From positions 1 through 64,000 of the forward strand of contig JAPHSY010000020.1 of NCBI GenBank assembly GCA_026196495.1: DNA of 64,000 bases. The letters run 5' to 3'. Made by a program: the position numbers and the translations under genes. Below, piece after piece: positions 25,856-34,845 of this stretch. The first letter of the stretch is position 1. Each line of letters begins with the position of its first letter. The stretch comes from Magnetovibrio sp. (GTDB taxonomy: Bacteria > Pseudomonadota > Alphaproteobacteria > Rhodospirillales > Magnetovibrionaceae). The notes beneath the pieces were generated by a model. It was not told the origin of the DNA and ran no database searches. It saw only the letters and a list, made by a program, of their open reading frames with translations.

Positions 25856-27616
25856 CTAAACCAAGCTGTTGAAATCATCCAACAACATGGCAATTCGACC
25901 GGAATCTGTCTGGCTCATGATATGCACAGCACGGTCACGCGCGGCGGATAGGTCGATTTCACGCACACGCTGTTTTACAGGGCCCAGGGCGTGGGCGCTC
26001 ATGGACAGTTCGCGGATACCTAAGCCCATTAACAAGGCGGTAAAGCGGGGATCGCCAGCCATTTCACCGCAAATTGAAATGGGAATACGTGCCCGCAAGG
26101 CGGCATCGGCAGTGAACTGGATCAGGCGCAATACGCTGGGGTGCAATGGATTGTAAAGCGGGGCGACCTGTTCGTCGGTCCGGTCCACGGCCATGGTGTA
26201 CATTGTCAGGTCGTTGGAGCCCACAGCAAAAAAGTCTGAAACACCTGCTAAAGCATCGGCAGTCAGGGCAGCACTGGGGACCTCAATCATTACGCCCAGG
26301 GGTGGTAATGGATTCGCTATTTTGACTTTCTTGCGTTTCAGGCGGGTGACAACTTTTTTCAGGATTTGACGGGTTTTGCGTACTTCTTGTTGGGTGGAAA
26401 CCATGGGCAGCAAAATACGCACCGGGCCATGGGCACCTGCACGCAAAATGGCACTGAGTTGGTCTTCCAGTAATTCGGTTTTTTTCAAAGACAAACGAAT
26501 ACCGCGCAAACCGAGTGCACTTTGGGCGCTGTCGCCAAAATCTTGGGTCATGGACTGGGCTAATTTTTCGCCACCAATGTCCAGGGTTCGCATTGTCACG
26601 GGGCGTCCATCCATGGATTTGACCATGTCGCGGAGCGCCTTGTATTGTTCGTCCTGAGTGGGGATATCGTCACGGTTCATGAACATAAACTCAGACCGCA
26701 GCAAGCCGATATTGGTGGCTCCAGACGACAAAACACCAGGCATTTCGATAGGCAGTTCGACATTGCAGCCCAGTGAAATCTCGGTGCCGTCGCGGGTGAC
26801 GGAGGGCTGTCGACGTAAACGCGCAAGGCGTCCGAGTTTTTTACGGTGAGCGGCTTGCTTGGCTTCGAAGGCAGCCAAGGTGGCTGGCTTGGGGTTGATG
26901 ATCACCCGGCCTTGGTTCCCATCAACGACAACTTGATCACCGGATTTGACCGCACCCAATAAGCCAGGCGCACCCAGAACAGCGGGTAAACCGAGGGCGC
27001 GGGCCATAATCGCCGTGTGACCTTGGGCACCGCCCAAAACAGTGGCAAAACCGGCAACGTTTTTGGGATTCAGTTGTGCCGTATCGGCGGGTGTCATGTC
27101 CTCGGAAATGATGATGGAGCCTTTCGGCACCTCATTCAGGGGTTTGACGTGGGACTTGGTCAACACCCGGATCAGACGGTTAGCGACCTCACGGACATCA
27201 TCGACACGGGCGGCAATGTAGGCATCGTCTAAGGCTGCGAAGCTTTGTGAAATATCATTAATTTCGGCCTGTACAGCGGCTTCGGCATTGATTTTGTCAT
27301 CGGTGATGCGACGAAAAGCGCCTCGAACCAGACGGGAATCATCCAGCATCTGGTCATACGCTTCCAGCAAAAAAACCATTTCTTCCGCAGCCGACGGTGG
27401 CATAGATGCGGCCTTGGTGCGCAGTCGGGCAATTTGGCGTTGGGCCGTTTTCAGCGCCACATCTAGGCGGGAAACCTCGGCGTCAACCTCGGCACCCTTA
27501 ACGGCATATTCAGGCACCGCAATGGCACCGGATTCGCGCACGTGAACGATCCCAATGGCGATTCCACTGGATACGCCCAGGCCGTCAATGATCATTTCTT
27601 TGGGTGCGGGGTTCAC
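25856..27616 (-). CDS. ptsI: PTS enzyme I (phosphoenolpyruvate-protein phosphotransferase)
   Basis: The 586-residue protein autophosphorylates from PEP and passes phosphate to HPr. The active histidine is H200 in VLGGAQGHTAIMARALG, and the PEP-binding barrel has LLRSEFMFM, RTLDIGGEK and the cysteine region SICGEMAGD. The length is that of a sugar-type EI without the N-terminal GAF domain of PtsP. The start is a GTG at 27616 preceded by GAGGTAAG. It follows the HPr gene by 11 bases. With no sugar permease nearby, the role is likely regulatory. Confidence 0.93.
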   Translation of the reverse strand: MNPAPKEMIIDGLGVSSGIAIGIVHVRESGAIAVPEYAVKGAEVDAEVSRLDVALKTAQRQIARLRTKAASMPPSAAEEMVFLLEAYDQMLDDSRLVRGAFRRITDDKINAEAAVQAEINDISQSFAALDDAYIAARVDDVREVANRLIRVLTKSHVKPLNEVPKGSIIISEDMTPADTAQLNPKNVAGFATVLGGAQGHTAIMARALGLPAVLGAPGLLGAVKSGDQVVVDGNQGRVIINPKPATLAAFEAKQAAHRKKLGRLARLRRQPSVTRDGTEISLGCNVELPIEMPGVLSSGATNIGLLRSEFMFMNRDDIPTQDEQYKALRDMVKSMDGRPVTMRTLDIGGEKLAQSMTQDFGDSAQSALGLRGIRLSLKKTELLEDQLSAILRAGAHGPVRILLPMVSTQQEVRKTRQILKKVVTRLKRKKVKIANPLPPLGVMIEVPSAALTADALAGVSDFFAVGSNDLTMYTMAVDRTDEQVAPLYNPLHPSVLRLIQFTADAALRARIPISICGEMAGDPRFTALLMGLGIRELSMSAHALGPVKQRVREIDLSAARDRAVHIMSQTDSGRIAMLLDDFNSLV

Positions 27617-27627
27617 GCGAACTTACC

Positions 27628-27927
27628 TCAACATTCTTCGCCGAATTTGTCATCAATCAACGCAGCAATAGCATCCATAGCAGGGGTTTCGTCTACCCCG
27701 GTGATGGAAACCGAAATGGATGAACCAATACCGGCGGCCAGCATCATTAAGCCCATAATGGATCCACCGGAAACGGACTGACCGTCTTTGCTGACGGTGA
27801 TATCGGCATCGAATTCTGCGGCCAGTTTGACAAATTTGGCAGCCGCACGTGCATGAAGGCCGCGTTCGTTGCAAATGGTAAGGCTGCGTTCAATTGGGTC
27901 ATTGGTTGGGGAGGATTTTTCAGACAT
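27628..27927 (-). CDS. ptsH: HPr family phosphocarrier protein
   Basis: The 99-residue protein has the HPr fold with phosphoacceptor H25 in ERGLHARAAAKF, and the regulatory serine S56 in the GGSIMGLM segment, the target of HPr kinase encoded in the same cluster. An N-terminal extension of about 12 residues is usual in alphaproteobacteria. The ATG at 27927 is chosen, although a GTG three codons upstream is possible. Confidence 0.93.
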   Translation of the reverse strand: MSEKSSPTNDPIERSLTICNERGLHARAAAKFVKLAAEFDADITVSKDGQSVSGGSIMGLMMLAAGIGSSISVSITGVDETPAMDAIAALIDDKFGEEC

Positions 27928-27955
27928 GGTCTTCACGTAAATTTTCTAAAAGTGA

Positions 27956-28363
27956 TCAAGAGCCATCTTGGCCCAACAAATCAGAAGCAATGTTGATGTA
28001 TTTGCGGCCGGCTTCTTGGGCTTGGGTGGCAGCCGCTTTCAAATTTTCTTCACCGCGAACGCTGGCCAGCTTAATCAGCATGGGCAGGTTAACACCGGCA
28101 ATGACTTCTACATTGGCCTTTTCAATGACGCTGATGGCTAGGTTTGACGGTGTGCCACCGAACATATCGGTCAGCAATATCACCCCGGTTTCATCATCGA
28201 CTTTGGAAATACTGTCGAGAATTTGAGCACGACGTTCTTCCATATCATCGTCTGGGCCAATGCAAATGGAAGCGACGGCTTCCTGGGGTCCGACCACATG
28301 TTCCATGGCCGCCACAAGTTCTTCGGCCAAACGGCCATGGGTCACGAGCACAATGCCGATCAT
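27956..28363 (-). CDS. PTS EIIA component, mannose/ascorbate-type (regulatory)
   Basis: The 135-residue protein begins with GIVLVTHGRLAEEL, where H9 is the phosphorylation site of the EIIA-Man family, and carries the LLTDMFGGTPSNLA block. In alphaproteobacteria such a stand-alone EIIA-Man without IIB/IIC works as a phosphorylation-dependent regulator and not in sugar uptake. It overlaps rapZ by 4 bases (ATGA). Confidence 0.9.
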   Translation of the reverse strand: MIGIVLVTHGRLAEELVAAMEHVVGPQEAVASICIGPDDDMEERRAQILDSISKVDDETGVILLTDMFGGTPSNLAISVIEKANVEVIAGVNLPMLIKLASVRGEENLKAAATQAQEAGRKYINIASDLLGQDGS

Positions 28364-29307
28364 GACGTTGTAATGCCTTCTTCTTCTGGGTTGGTTTGTT
28401 CATCAGGCATATCGCGATGCGCCAAACGAACCCGGTTGTGTGTTTCACTCAGCCACTGTGACAGCTTTTCAGCAACAAAGACTGAGCGGTGTTTGCCCCC
28501 AGTGCAGCCCACCGCAATGGTGAGATACGATTTGCCCACTTTTGAAAACTGCTGGATCATAGGATCCAAAAGAGTGGTCAAATGGGTAAAAAAATCTGCA
28601 AATCCGGCATCTTCTACAATGTATGCCTGAACCTTTGGATTTTGACCTGTGAGGGCTTTCAGGTGGGGATCATAATGGGGATTTCGCAAAAAGCGAACAT
28701 CGAAGACCAAATCGGCGTCGCGTGGTAAACCTTTGCGAAATGAAAAGGAGGTCACAAACACTGCCATCGTGCTGTTTGACGGGCCTTCCGTGAAGGTGTG
28801 ATCCAAAAAACTTTTGACGTCGTAGGGTGTATCGCCGGTGGTATCTAAGCGAATATCGGCCACATCCAACAGCGGGGAAATGAGTTCGCGTTCCAGTCGG
28901 ATGCCATCCAAAACCGGTAAATCATGGGCCAACGGGTGGCGATGACGGGTTTCGGTATAACGACGTACCAATTCTTCATCGCCGCAATCGACAAATAACA
29001 CTTTGATGTCAACGTCAGTGCGGCTTCGCAACACTTTGAGCTGACTGATAAAGGCATCAGCGGCAAAGTCGCGGGTGCGGATATCAACACCCACGACAAT
29101 TGGGCGTGTATCTTCATCGGGGCCGTCCATCGGTGTCATGATGTTGGGCAGCAACGATAGTGGGACATTGTCTAAGGCTTCGAATGACAAGTCTTCGAAT
29201 GCCTTTAAAACTGTGGTTTTCCCGGCACCGGACATGCCCGTAACCAGGACCATGCGTCGATGGGGTGTGGTTGAACTGGAGCTCATGCGCGATAGATTAA
29301 CGTTCAT
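28360..29307 (-). CDS. rapZ: RapZ/YvcJ-family nucleotide-binding RNase adapter
   Basis: The 315-residue protein has a Walker A GMSGAGKTT at residues 24-32, the DNVPLSLLP segment, and the conserved C-terminal domain with AVGCTGGKHRSVFVAEKL that in E. coli RapZ binds the sRNA GlmZ and senses glucosamine-6-phosphate. Targets in alphaproteobacteria are not established. The first ATG overlaps hprK as ATGA; a second ATG seven codons in is possible. Its place between hprK and the EIIA gene ties it to the PTS. Confidence 0.92.
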   Translation of the reverse strand: MNVNLSRMSSSSTTPHRRMVLVTGMSGAGKTTVLKAFEDLSFEALDNVPLSLLPNIMTPMDGPDEDTRPIVVGVDIRTRDFAADAFISQLKVLRSRTDVDIKVLFVDCGDEELVRRYTETRHRHPLAHDLPVLDGIRLERELISPLLDVADIRLDTTGDTPYDVKSFLDHTFTEGPSNSTMAVFVTSFSFRKGLPRDADLVFDVRFLRNPHYDPHLKALTGQNPKVQAYIVEDAGFADFFTHLTTLLDPMIQQFSKVGKSYLTIAVGCTGGKHRSVFVAEKLSQWLSETHNRVRLAHRDMPDEQTNPEEEGITTS

Positions 29308-29738
29308 TGAGAATGAAACAAGTTTTCTTGTTGTGCTTTCAAGGCCCAGCGGACTTTTGCCGGGGCAGATGCATCGAAAGCATGGATCTGATACAGGGGA
29401 ATATCGATGCCCAATAGGGTTTCCGTTTGTGGATCGGGCAGGCGCTCAATATCGGCCAAAGGTACCAAGTCAAACAAGGCTTTGACTTCTGCACGGGGTA
29501 CGCAACCCATGCGTACAATACCAATTCCGCGGACCTCTAACATACCCTGTATGGCTTTGGGGGCATTGGCGTTGAGGGTTTTACCGTCAGATGTCAGTTC
29601 GGTGTAATCGTCGGCCACCAAGCCAGCCCCATCTTCGATCAGGCGCAAGGCCAAGTCGGATTTACCACTGCCGGGGGCGCCGCGCAGCAATACACCTTGC
29701 CCTTTGATCACAATACACGTGGCATGAATACGTTCCAT
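29304..29738 (-). CDS. hprK: HPr kinase/phosphorylase, short alphaproteobacterial form
   Basis: The 144-residue protein corresponds to the C-terminal catalytic domain only, as is typical for alphaproteobacteria, whose HprK lacks the N-terminal domain of the Bacillus enzyme. The P-loop GAPGSGKS is at residues 20-27, LVADDYTEL follows, and the HprK signature is EVRGIGIV. It phosphorylates the HPr serine. The frame is open 33 codons further upstream, but the start MERIHATCIV fits the family and leaves a 49-base gap after chvG. Confidence 0.88.
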   Translation of the reverse strand: MERIHATCIVIKGQGVLLRGAPGSGKSDLALRLIEDGAGLVADDYTELTSDGKTLNANAPKAIQGMLEVRGIGIVRMGCVPRAEVKALFDLVPLADIERLPDPQTETLLGIDIPLYQIHAFDASAPAKVRWALKAQQENLFHSQ

Positions 29739-29787
29739 GCCATAAGCGTGGAACGAAGGGGGGGGATGTGTCAATGATTCGATTGGC

Positions 29788-31425
29788 TTATACGCTTGGT
29801 AAGCACACCGTAAAGCAGGCACCGCAAATGGTCCCATCAGCCTTAGTGCTGTTGCTGGCTGTAAGTGTGCCGCCGTGTGCTTCGACGATTTGTTTGGAAA
29901 TGGAAAGACCTAGGCCTGAATGCTGGCCGAAATCTTCAGAATCTGGCCGTTCGGTATAAAAGCGATTGAAGATATCTTGTTCTTTTCCGGGTTGAATTCC
30001 GGGGCCTTGATCTTCGATGGTGATGTGAATCGCGTTGTTGTTTCGGATTGCGTTTATGAAAATAGAGTTGCTCGGACCTTTGGGGCTAAAGGATATCGCG
30101 TTGGTGATCAGGTTGCGAATGACTTGGACCAAGCGATCTTCCATGGCTTCAACCAACAGATCATTTTCGGTTTTAAAGATGAACTCCGGGGCATTTTCAT
30201 CTGCCGTGTGGGTATAGATATCAACCAAAGTTGCCAACATTTTGCCGATGTCTACAGGTGCCGTTTCTGCGCGCGACAGTTCGGCGTCCAAACGTGATGC
30301 ATCCGATATGTCGCTGATCAGGCGGTCGAGACGTTCCACATCTTCTTGGATGACGTCCATCAGCTTGCGTTGTTGATCTGGGTCTTTCAGGCGGGTGGCA
30401 GTTTCCACTGCACTTTTGAGACTGGTAAGCGGGTTTTTGATTTCGTGGCTGACATCGGCGGCAAAGGCTTCGATGGCGTCCATGCGTGCCCACAACGCTT
30501 CGGTCATATCGTTCAAGGCGCTGGCCAATTCTTCAATTTCATCATCACGCCCCTTGATGGTGGGGATGGTGTGTTGGCGATGGTGGCCGCTGCGCACCCG
30601 ATGTGCGGCGCGGGCCAAAATGCGGATTGGCCGGGCAATGGTGCCGCCCAGATATAATGACATTGCAACGGTTAAAATCAGTGTGACGCCAAAGATGCCC
30701 AAGATGTCTTTGCGCACTTCAAACAAAGCCTCGTCGATCTCATGGGAAGATTTTGACAACATTAAAACACCAAGGGTTTGTTTATAGCGTGTCACGGGCA
30801 TCGCAACAGACAACACCAGCGAACCATCCGGCATGGTTCGCCGTGCTACCCAAGTTTCACCTTGAAGTGCACCGACGGCTTCGCGGTAGTCTTCGGCGTG
30901 CTGATCGATGTTTTCACGATACAATGGAAATTCTTCGGTGCCGGGCAGCCACATATAGATGGTGTCGAAAGCCCGAAAGACCTTATTGAGCGGGTTCTCT
31001 TTTTCTTCCTGAGACATCGGTGGGGGCAGGGTTTGTTCTTGGACTTGACCGCCGGGCTCCAAGAGTCTGCGGGAATCGGCCACCAATTCACCACTGGCTG
31101 CAAACAGACGGGCGCGGGTTTCAGCGGTAAAAGCCAGTCGGCGCACGATTTGGCTGGCCAATTCTGGCAACAACTGTTCGCCTGCATCCGAAACCGCACT
31201 CTCGCCCAAAGCAACGGCGAAAATCTCAGCGTGGGTGCGCAGGGCCGATAGTTCGGTCTCAATTAGGTTGCGGCGATATTCGCCCAGATAAAACAACCCC
31301 ACCACCAGCATCGCCGGGGCCAAAATGTTTACGGCCAAAATCCGCCGAGTTAGTGGCGAAAAACGGCGTGCAAACACTGAGGGCGGCACAGAATTCAGGT
31401 GCGATGGTGAGGGCTCAGTTGTCAT
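29788..31425 (-). CDS. chvG: Sensor histidine kinase ChvG/ExoS type
   Basis: The 545-residue kinase has an N-terminal membrane helix (residues 28-48) and a periplasmic domain to about residue 235. A second helix follows near 240-260, then HAMP ([18 protein letters not shown]), HisKA with H327 in [14 protein letters not shown], and HATPase with DQGPGIQ and [16 protein letters not shown]. ChvG/ChvI regulates envelope, acid and host-related functions in Rhizobiales and relatives. The stop overlaps nothing, while the start overlaps chvI by 4 bases. The association with hprK and PTS genes is conserved in the class. Confidence 0.92.
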   Translation of the reverse strand: MTTEPSPSHLNSVPPSVFARRFSPLTRRILAVNILAPAMLVVGLFYLGEYRRNLIETELSALRTHAEIFAVALGESAVSDAGEQLLPELASQIVRRLAFTAETRARLFAASGELVADSRRLLEPGGQVQEQTLPPPMSQEEKENPLNKVFRAFDTIYMWLPGTEEFPLYRENIDQHAEDYREAVGALQGETWVARRTMPDGSLVLSVAMPVTRYKQTLGVLMLSKSSHEIDEALFEVRKDILGIFGVTLILTVAMSLYLGGTIARPIRILARAAHRVRSGHHRQHTIPTIKGRDDEIEELASALNDMTEALWARMDAIEAFAADVSHEIKNPLTSLKSAVETATRLKDPDQQRKLMDVIQEDVERLDRLISDISDASRLDAELSRAETAPVDIGKMLATLVDIYTHTADENAPEFIFKTENDLLVEAMEDRLVQVIRNLITNAISFSPKGPSNSIFINAIRNNNAIHITIEDQGPGIQPGKEQDIFNRFYTERPDSEDFGQHSGLGLSISKQIVEAHGGTLTASNSTKADGTICGACFTVCLPSV

Positions 31426-32111
31426 AGGGTCTCGTCAGTGTAGCGATAACCAACACCGTACAGCGTTTCAATGGCCCCGAAGCTGTCATCCACTTGGCGG
31501 AATTTCCGACGCAGGCGTTTGATGTGGCTGTCGATTGTACGATCATCCACATAAATGTGTTCACCATAAGCCGCATCGATCAATTGATCGCGGCTTTTGA
31601 CGTGACCGGGATTGCGGGCCAAGGCTTGCAGCAGCAAGAACTCGGTAACGGTGAGGTTCACTTGCTGTTTTTTCCACACACACAGATGGCGAGTGCTGTC
31701 CAAGGTCAGTTCACCGCGTTGAATGACTTCGGCGGCGGCGGGCTGGGGGTCACGGCGGCGCAATACGGCGCGGATGCGCTCCAACAACAAACGTTGAGAG
31801 AACGGCTTCTTAATGTAGTCGTCGGCGCCTAAGCGCAGGCCCATGGCTTCGTCGAGTTCGTCATCTTTGGAGGTCAAAAAGATCACAGGAAGGTCAGAGC
31901 GTTTTTTCAGCTCACCCAACAGTTCCATTCCGTCCATGCGGGGCATTTTGATATCCAGAATAGCCAAATCCGGCGGGTTACGCGATATTTCACGCAGTGC
32001 CTCTTGACCGTCTTTATATGTGTTCACCAAAAAGCCTTCAGCCTCCAGGGTCATGGAAACGGATGTAAGTATATTGCGGTCATCATCGACCAAAGCGATG
32101 GTTTGGGACAT
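31422..32111 (-). CDS. chvI: Response regulator ChvI type (OmpR family)
   Basis: The 229-residue regulator has a receiver domain with acidic pocket VDDDRN, phospho-acceptor D53 in [13 protein letters not shown] and lysine in YIKKPFS, and a winged-helix DNA-binding domain from about residue 135 with [13 protein letters not shown] and a C-terminal GVGYRYTDE. It is the cognate partner of ChvG (ATGA overlap) and opens the minus-strand signalling run of chvI-chvG-hprK-rapZ-EIIA-HPr-EI. Confidence 0.94.
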   Translation of the reverse strand: MSQTIALVDDDRNILTSVSMTLEAEGFLVNTYKDGQEALREISRNPPDLAILDIKMPRMDGMELLGELKKRSDLPVIFLTSKDDELDEAMGLRLGADDYIKKPFSQRLLLERIRAVLRRRDPQPAAAEVIQRGELTLDSTRHLCVWKKQQVNLTVTEFLLLQALARNPGHVKSRDQLIDAAYGEHIYVDDRTIDSHIKRLRRKFRQVDDSFGAIETLYGVGYRYTDETL

Positions 32112-32212
32112 GGCGCCACCTTAAATTATCTTAATAAAAGGGATTTTACCCCTGAATATGGTTTCGCCCACAAAAAAACGTTAGAAAAATGTAACTTGGG
32201 CAATATCGCCAA

Positions 32213-32242
32213 TTGACCTGGGCTTTGTGGCAAAATTATAGT
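32213..32242 (+). promoter_or_regulatory. Sigma-70-type promoter upstream of the DUF1538 gene run
   Basis: TTGACC at 32213-32218 and TATAGT at 32237-32242 are 18 bases apart, close to consensus. It would drive the small membrane protein gene at 32292 and perhaps the DUF1538-PII-CBS genes after it. It lies in the divergent region with chvI. Confidence 0.6.
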
Positions 32243-32291
32243 GTTATCAAGGCACCGAGTGGGCAACCCAATCCAGCTTTTGCGGAGAGAG

Positions 32292-32480
32292 ATGATGCAA
32301 GACGCATATAACGCCAACCGAGATCAAGCGATCCGGCGCATCACGCCAGCCCAAGCGGCTCGGCTGCGGGCGATGCGTTCGCGCGTTAAGACCGTGTCTG
32401 TGGCCCAAGAAACATCAGTGGTGATGTGGGGCGGAGCACTGGCACTCGTACTAGCGTTCGCAGTGTGGCAAGCGTTTTAA
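32292..32480 (+). CDS. Small membrane protein, single C-terminal helix
   Basis: This is a 62-residue protein (61 from the second of two consecutive ATGs) preceded by GCGGAGAGAG. The N-terminal 40 residues are polar and strongly basic (RRITPAQAARLRAMRSR). The last 20 residues are hydrophobic (MWGGALALVLAFAVWQAF), giving a tail-anchored topology with a cytoplasmic basic part. I do not recognise a family. It lies 54 bases before the first DUF1538 gene and shares its likely promoter. Confidence 0.7.
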   Translation: MMQDAYNANRDQAIRRITPAQAARLRAMRSRVKTVSVAQETSVVMWGGALALVLAFAVWQAF

Positions 32481-32534
32481 GGTTCAAATGTATTCCCAAT
32501 AACTTTGCGAAAGCTTGGTGGATAGGGCCGAAAC

Positions 32535-33278
32535 GTGGATGATTTCGTCAAAATGGTCAGTGGTTTGGCGCGGCTTCTCGTTGATGCCGCACGTGACCTG
32601 TTGCCGATTGTGTTGGTGATCGTGTTTTTTCAAGCTGTTGTCATCCGTCAACCTTTTCCAAACCTGACGGAAATTTTAATTGGCACCATGTTGGTGATTT
32701 TAGGCTTAGCATTCTTTATTCGTGGCCTGGAAATGGGGTTGTTCCCGCTGGGAGAAGCCATGGCTCAAGCCTTTGCCAAAAAAGGGTCTGTCGTGTGGTT
32801 GTTGGGCTTTGCCTTTGCGTTGGGCTTTGGCACCACGGTGGCCGAACCGGCTTTGATTGCGGTCGCGGCCGAAGCTGCCAAAACGGTTGCTGAAGGGGGA
32901 CTGATCACCAAAGATCCGGCCGAACTGGAAAGCTATGCCAATGGTTTGCGCATGACGGTTGCGCTGTCGGTGGGTGTTGCCATTGTCATCGGTGTGCTGC
33001 GTATTATTAAGGGATGGCCTATTCAATATCTCATCATAGCCGGCTATATCGGTGTTGTGATTTTGACTTTTTTTGCACCCCAAGAAATTGTTGGCATTGC
33101 TTATGACAGTGGTGGGGTAACGACATCAACCATCACGGTGCCGTTGGTGACGGCATTAGGTGTGGGCTTGGCGACGTCAATCCGTGGGCGTAACCCTATG
33201 GTCGATGGCTTCGGTCTTATCGCTTTTGCCAGCCTAACACCGATGATGTTTGTAATGATTTACGGGATGGTGTTCTAG
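32535..33278 (+). CDS. DUF1538 membrane protein, first of a pair
   Basis: The 247-residue protein starts at a GTG after AGGGCCGAAAC. It has about seven hydrophobic segments. Conserved polar motifs inside them are FFQAVVIRQ near residue 30, [10 protein letters not shown] near 64, [15 protein letters not shown] near 95 and [15 protein letters not shown] near 190, followed by [17 protein letters not shown]. The same motifs recur in the next gene, so the two are paralogues, probably forming a heteromer. The buried Asp, Glu, Ser, Gly and Thr residues suggest an ion or solute path. Its substrate is not known to me. The stop is directly followed by the next start. Confidence 0.88.
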   Translation: MDDFVKMVSGLARLLVDAARDLLPIVLVIVFFQAVVIRQPFPNLTEILIGTMLVILGLAFFIRGLEMGLFPLGEAMAQAFAKKGSVVWLLGFAFALGFGTTVAEPALIAVAAEAAKTVAEGGLITKDPAELESYANGLRMTVALSVGVAIVIGVLRIIKGWPIQYLIIAGYIGVVILTFFAPQEIVGIAYDSGGVTTSTITVPLVTALGVGLATSIRGRNPMVDGFGLIAFASLTPMMFVMIYGMVF

Positions 33279-34085
33279 ATGATGGATCTTGTATCACACA
33301 TCCTATCAACGGCCTGGGCGACGGTGTTCGACGTCTTGCCCATTGCCGCAATTTTAATTTTTTTCCAAACTGTCGTCATTCGCCAAGTGCCGCCCAACCC
33401 CAAACGAATTGCGGTGGGCTTTTTGTATGTTTTGGTCGGTTTGACTTTATTTTTGGTGGGCTTGGAAATGGCGCTGTTCCCATTGGGTAAGACTATGGCG
33501 CACCAATTGACCGATCCTGAATTCTTGGGCGGTGATGCGCTCAAGGGGATTTTGAATTGGAAAGATTATTTGTGGGTTTATGCATTTGCAGCAGCCATCG
33601 GCTTTGCCACCACAGCCGCCGAACCGTCGCTGATTGCGGTGGCCATCAAAGCTGAACAAATATCCGGTGGTTCCATAAATGCCTTTGCCCTGCGTATGGC
33701 GGTCGCGATCGGTGTGGCTGTGGGTGTGTCCTTGGGGGCTTATCGAATTGTGTCCGGCACGCCTTTGCATTGGTACATCATTGCCGGTTATGTGGTGGTG
33801 ATTATCCAAACCATTTGGGCCTCTAAATTTATCATCGCGCTGGCTTATGACAGCGGTGGTGTGACGACTTCGACCGTAACCGTTCCTGTGGTGACGGCTT
33901 TGGGCTTGGGTCTGGCTTCGACCATTCCTGGCCGTAGCCCACTTCTGGACGGCTTTGGATTGATCGCGTTTGCCAGCTTGTTCCCGATTATGGCGGTACT
34001 GGCCTACGCAAACATTGCTTCCTTCTTGCAAAATCGAAACAAGAACAAGGAAGAACTTGAGGGGGAAAAGGAGACTAACCCATGA
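33279..34085 (+). CDS. DUF1538 membrane protein, second of a pair
   Basis: This 268-residue paralogue of the preceding protein repeats [49 protein letters not shown] and [17 protein letters not shown]. It has a charged C-terminal tail rich in Lys, Glu and Asn that faces the cytoplasm and could contact the PII-like protein encoded next. It abuts the first DUF1538 gene without spacer and overlaps the PII-like gene by 4 bases (ATGA), so all are made together. Confidence 0.88.
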   Translation: MMDLVSHILSTAWATVFDVLPIAAILIFFQTVVIRQVPPNPKRIAVGFLYVLVGLTLFLVGLEMALFPLGKTMAHQLTDPEFLGGDALKGILNWKDYLWVYAFAAAIGFATTAAEPSLIAVAIKAEQISGGSINAFALRMAVAIGVAVGVSLGAYRIVSGTPLHWYIIAGYVVVIIQTIWASKFIIALAYDSGGVTTSTVTVPVVTALGLGLASTIPGRSPLLDGFGLIAFASLFPIMAVLAYANIASFLQNRNKNKEELEGEKETNP

Positions 34086-34432
34086 ACCTCAAAATGATTA
34101 TGGCGCTTGTCAAAGATGACATCACGCAAACCGTCATTGATGCCGCGCGTGAAAAGGGTGCCACGGGCGCAACCATTATCACCAGTGCTCAGGGTGAAGG
34201 CCTGATTAAGGAAAAAACCTTTTTGGGACTTGATCTGGCTGCACAGCGCGACATCGTGATTTTTCTGGTGGCCGAACCATTGGCCCGAGATATTTTGGAA
34301 GCCATTGGTGAAGCCGGTAAATTTGATGAAGAACCGGGGGCCGGCATTGCGTGTCAAATCAGTTTGGAAGATGCCGTTGGTATGACCACGCAATTGCCCA
34401 CACTGAAGAACGAAGTGGAAAAAGAGATATGA
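34082..34432 (+). CDS. PII-like signalling protein
   Basis: The 116-residue protein has the ferredoxin-like PII fold: MIMALVKDDITQTVIDAAREKGATGATII matches the start of GlnB/GlnK, and RDIVIFLVAEPLARDILEAI the later core strand and helix. The T-loop is divergent and lacks the GlnB tyrosine that is uridylylated, so it is not a classical nitrogen PII. Gene order predicts that it binds and gates the DUF1538 pair, as GlnK does for AmtB or SbtB for SbtA. Which nucleotide it senses cannot be told from sequence. Confidence 0.82.
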   Translation: MNLKMIMALVKDDITQTVIDAAREKGATGATIITSAQGEGLIKEKTFLGLDLAAQRDIVIFLVAEPLARDILEAIGEAGKFDEEPGAGIACQISLEDAVGMTTQLPTLKNEVEKEI

Positions 34433-34830
34433 CCAAGGAAAGCTACGTCAAAGTTGAGGACATTATGTCCACCAACATTGCGACCATTGATGCGATGGCA
34501 ACGGTACAAGATGCTGTGACCAAAATGCGTGACGAAGGTGTCAGCTCTTTGGTATGTGAACGTCGAGACCACAGCGATGAATACGGCCTGATGGTGGTAT
34601 CTGATATTGCCAAAAAGGTAATTGCCAAGAACCGTGCCCCGCAACGTGTCAACGTTTACGAGATCATGTCCAAGCCGGTTTTGTCTGTGCCCAAAGATAT
34701 GAACATTCGCTATGCGGTTCGTCTGTTGACACAATTTAATTTGTCGCGTGGGTTGGTGGTGGATGAACACCGTGTTCCTGTGGGCATCGTCACGTTGCGT
34801 GATTTGGTTTTACGTCACATTGACGACTAA
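34429..34830 (+). CDS. Tandem CBS-domain protein
   Basis: The 133-residue protein is almost only two CBS domains: VEDIMSTNIATIDAMATVQDA and later VYEIMSKPVLSVPKDM, each followed by a GLMVVSDI or VGIVTLRDL strand. Such stand-alone pairs bind adenine nucleotides (ATP, ADP, AMP, SAM) and act as energy sensors. It overlaps the PII-like gene by 4 bases, making a second nucleotide-sensing subunit in the same transcript as the DUF1538 pair. Confidence 0.9.
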   Translation: MTKESYVKVEDIMSTNIATIDAMATVQDAVTKMRDEGVSSLVCERRDHSDEYGLMVVSDIAKKVIAKNRAPQRVNVYEIMSKPVLSVPKDMNIRYAVRLLTQFNLSRGLVVDEHRVPVGIVTLRDLVLRHIDD

Positions 34831-34845
34831 GGGTGAGACTCTGTC

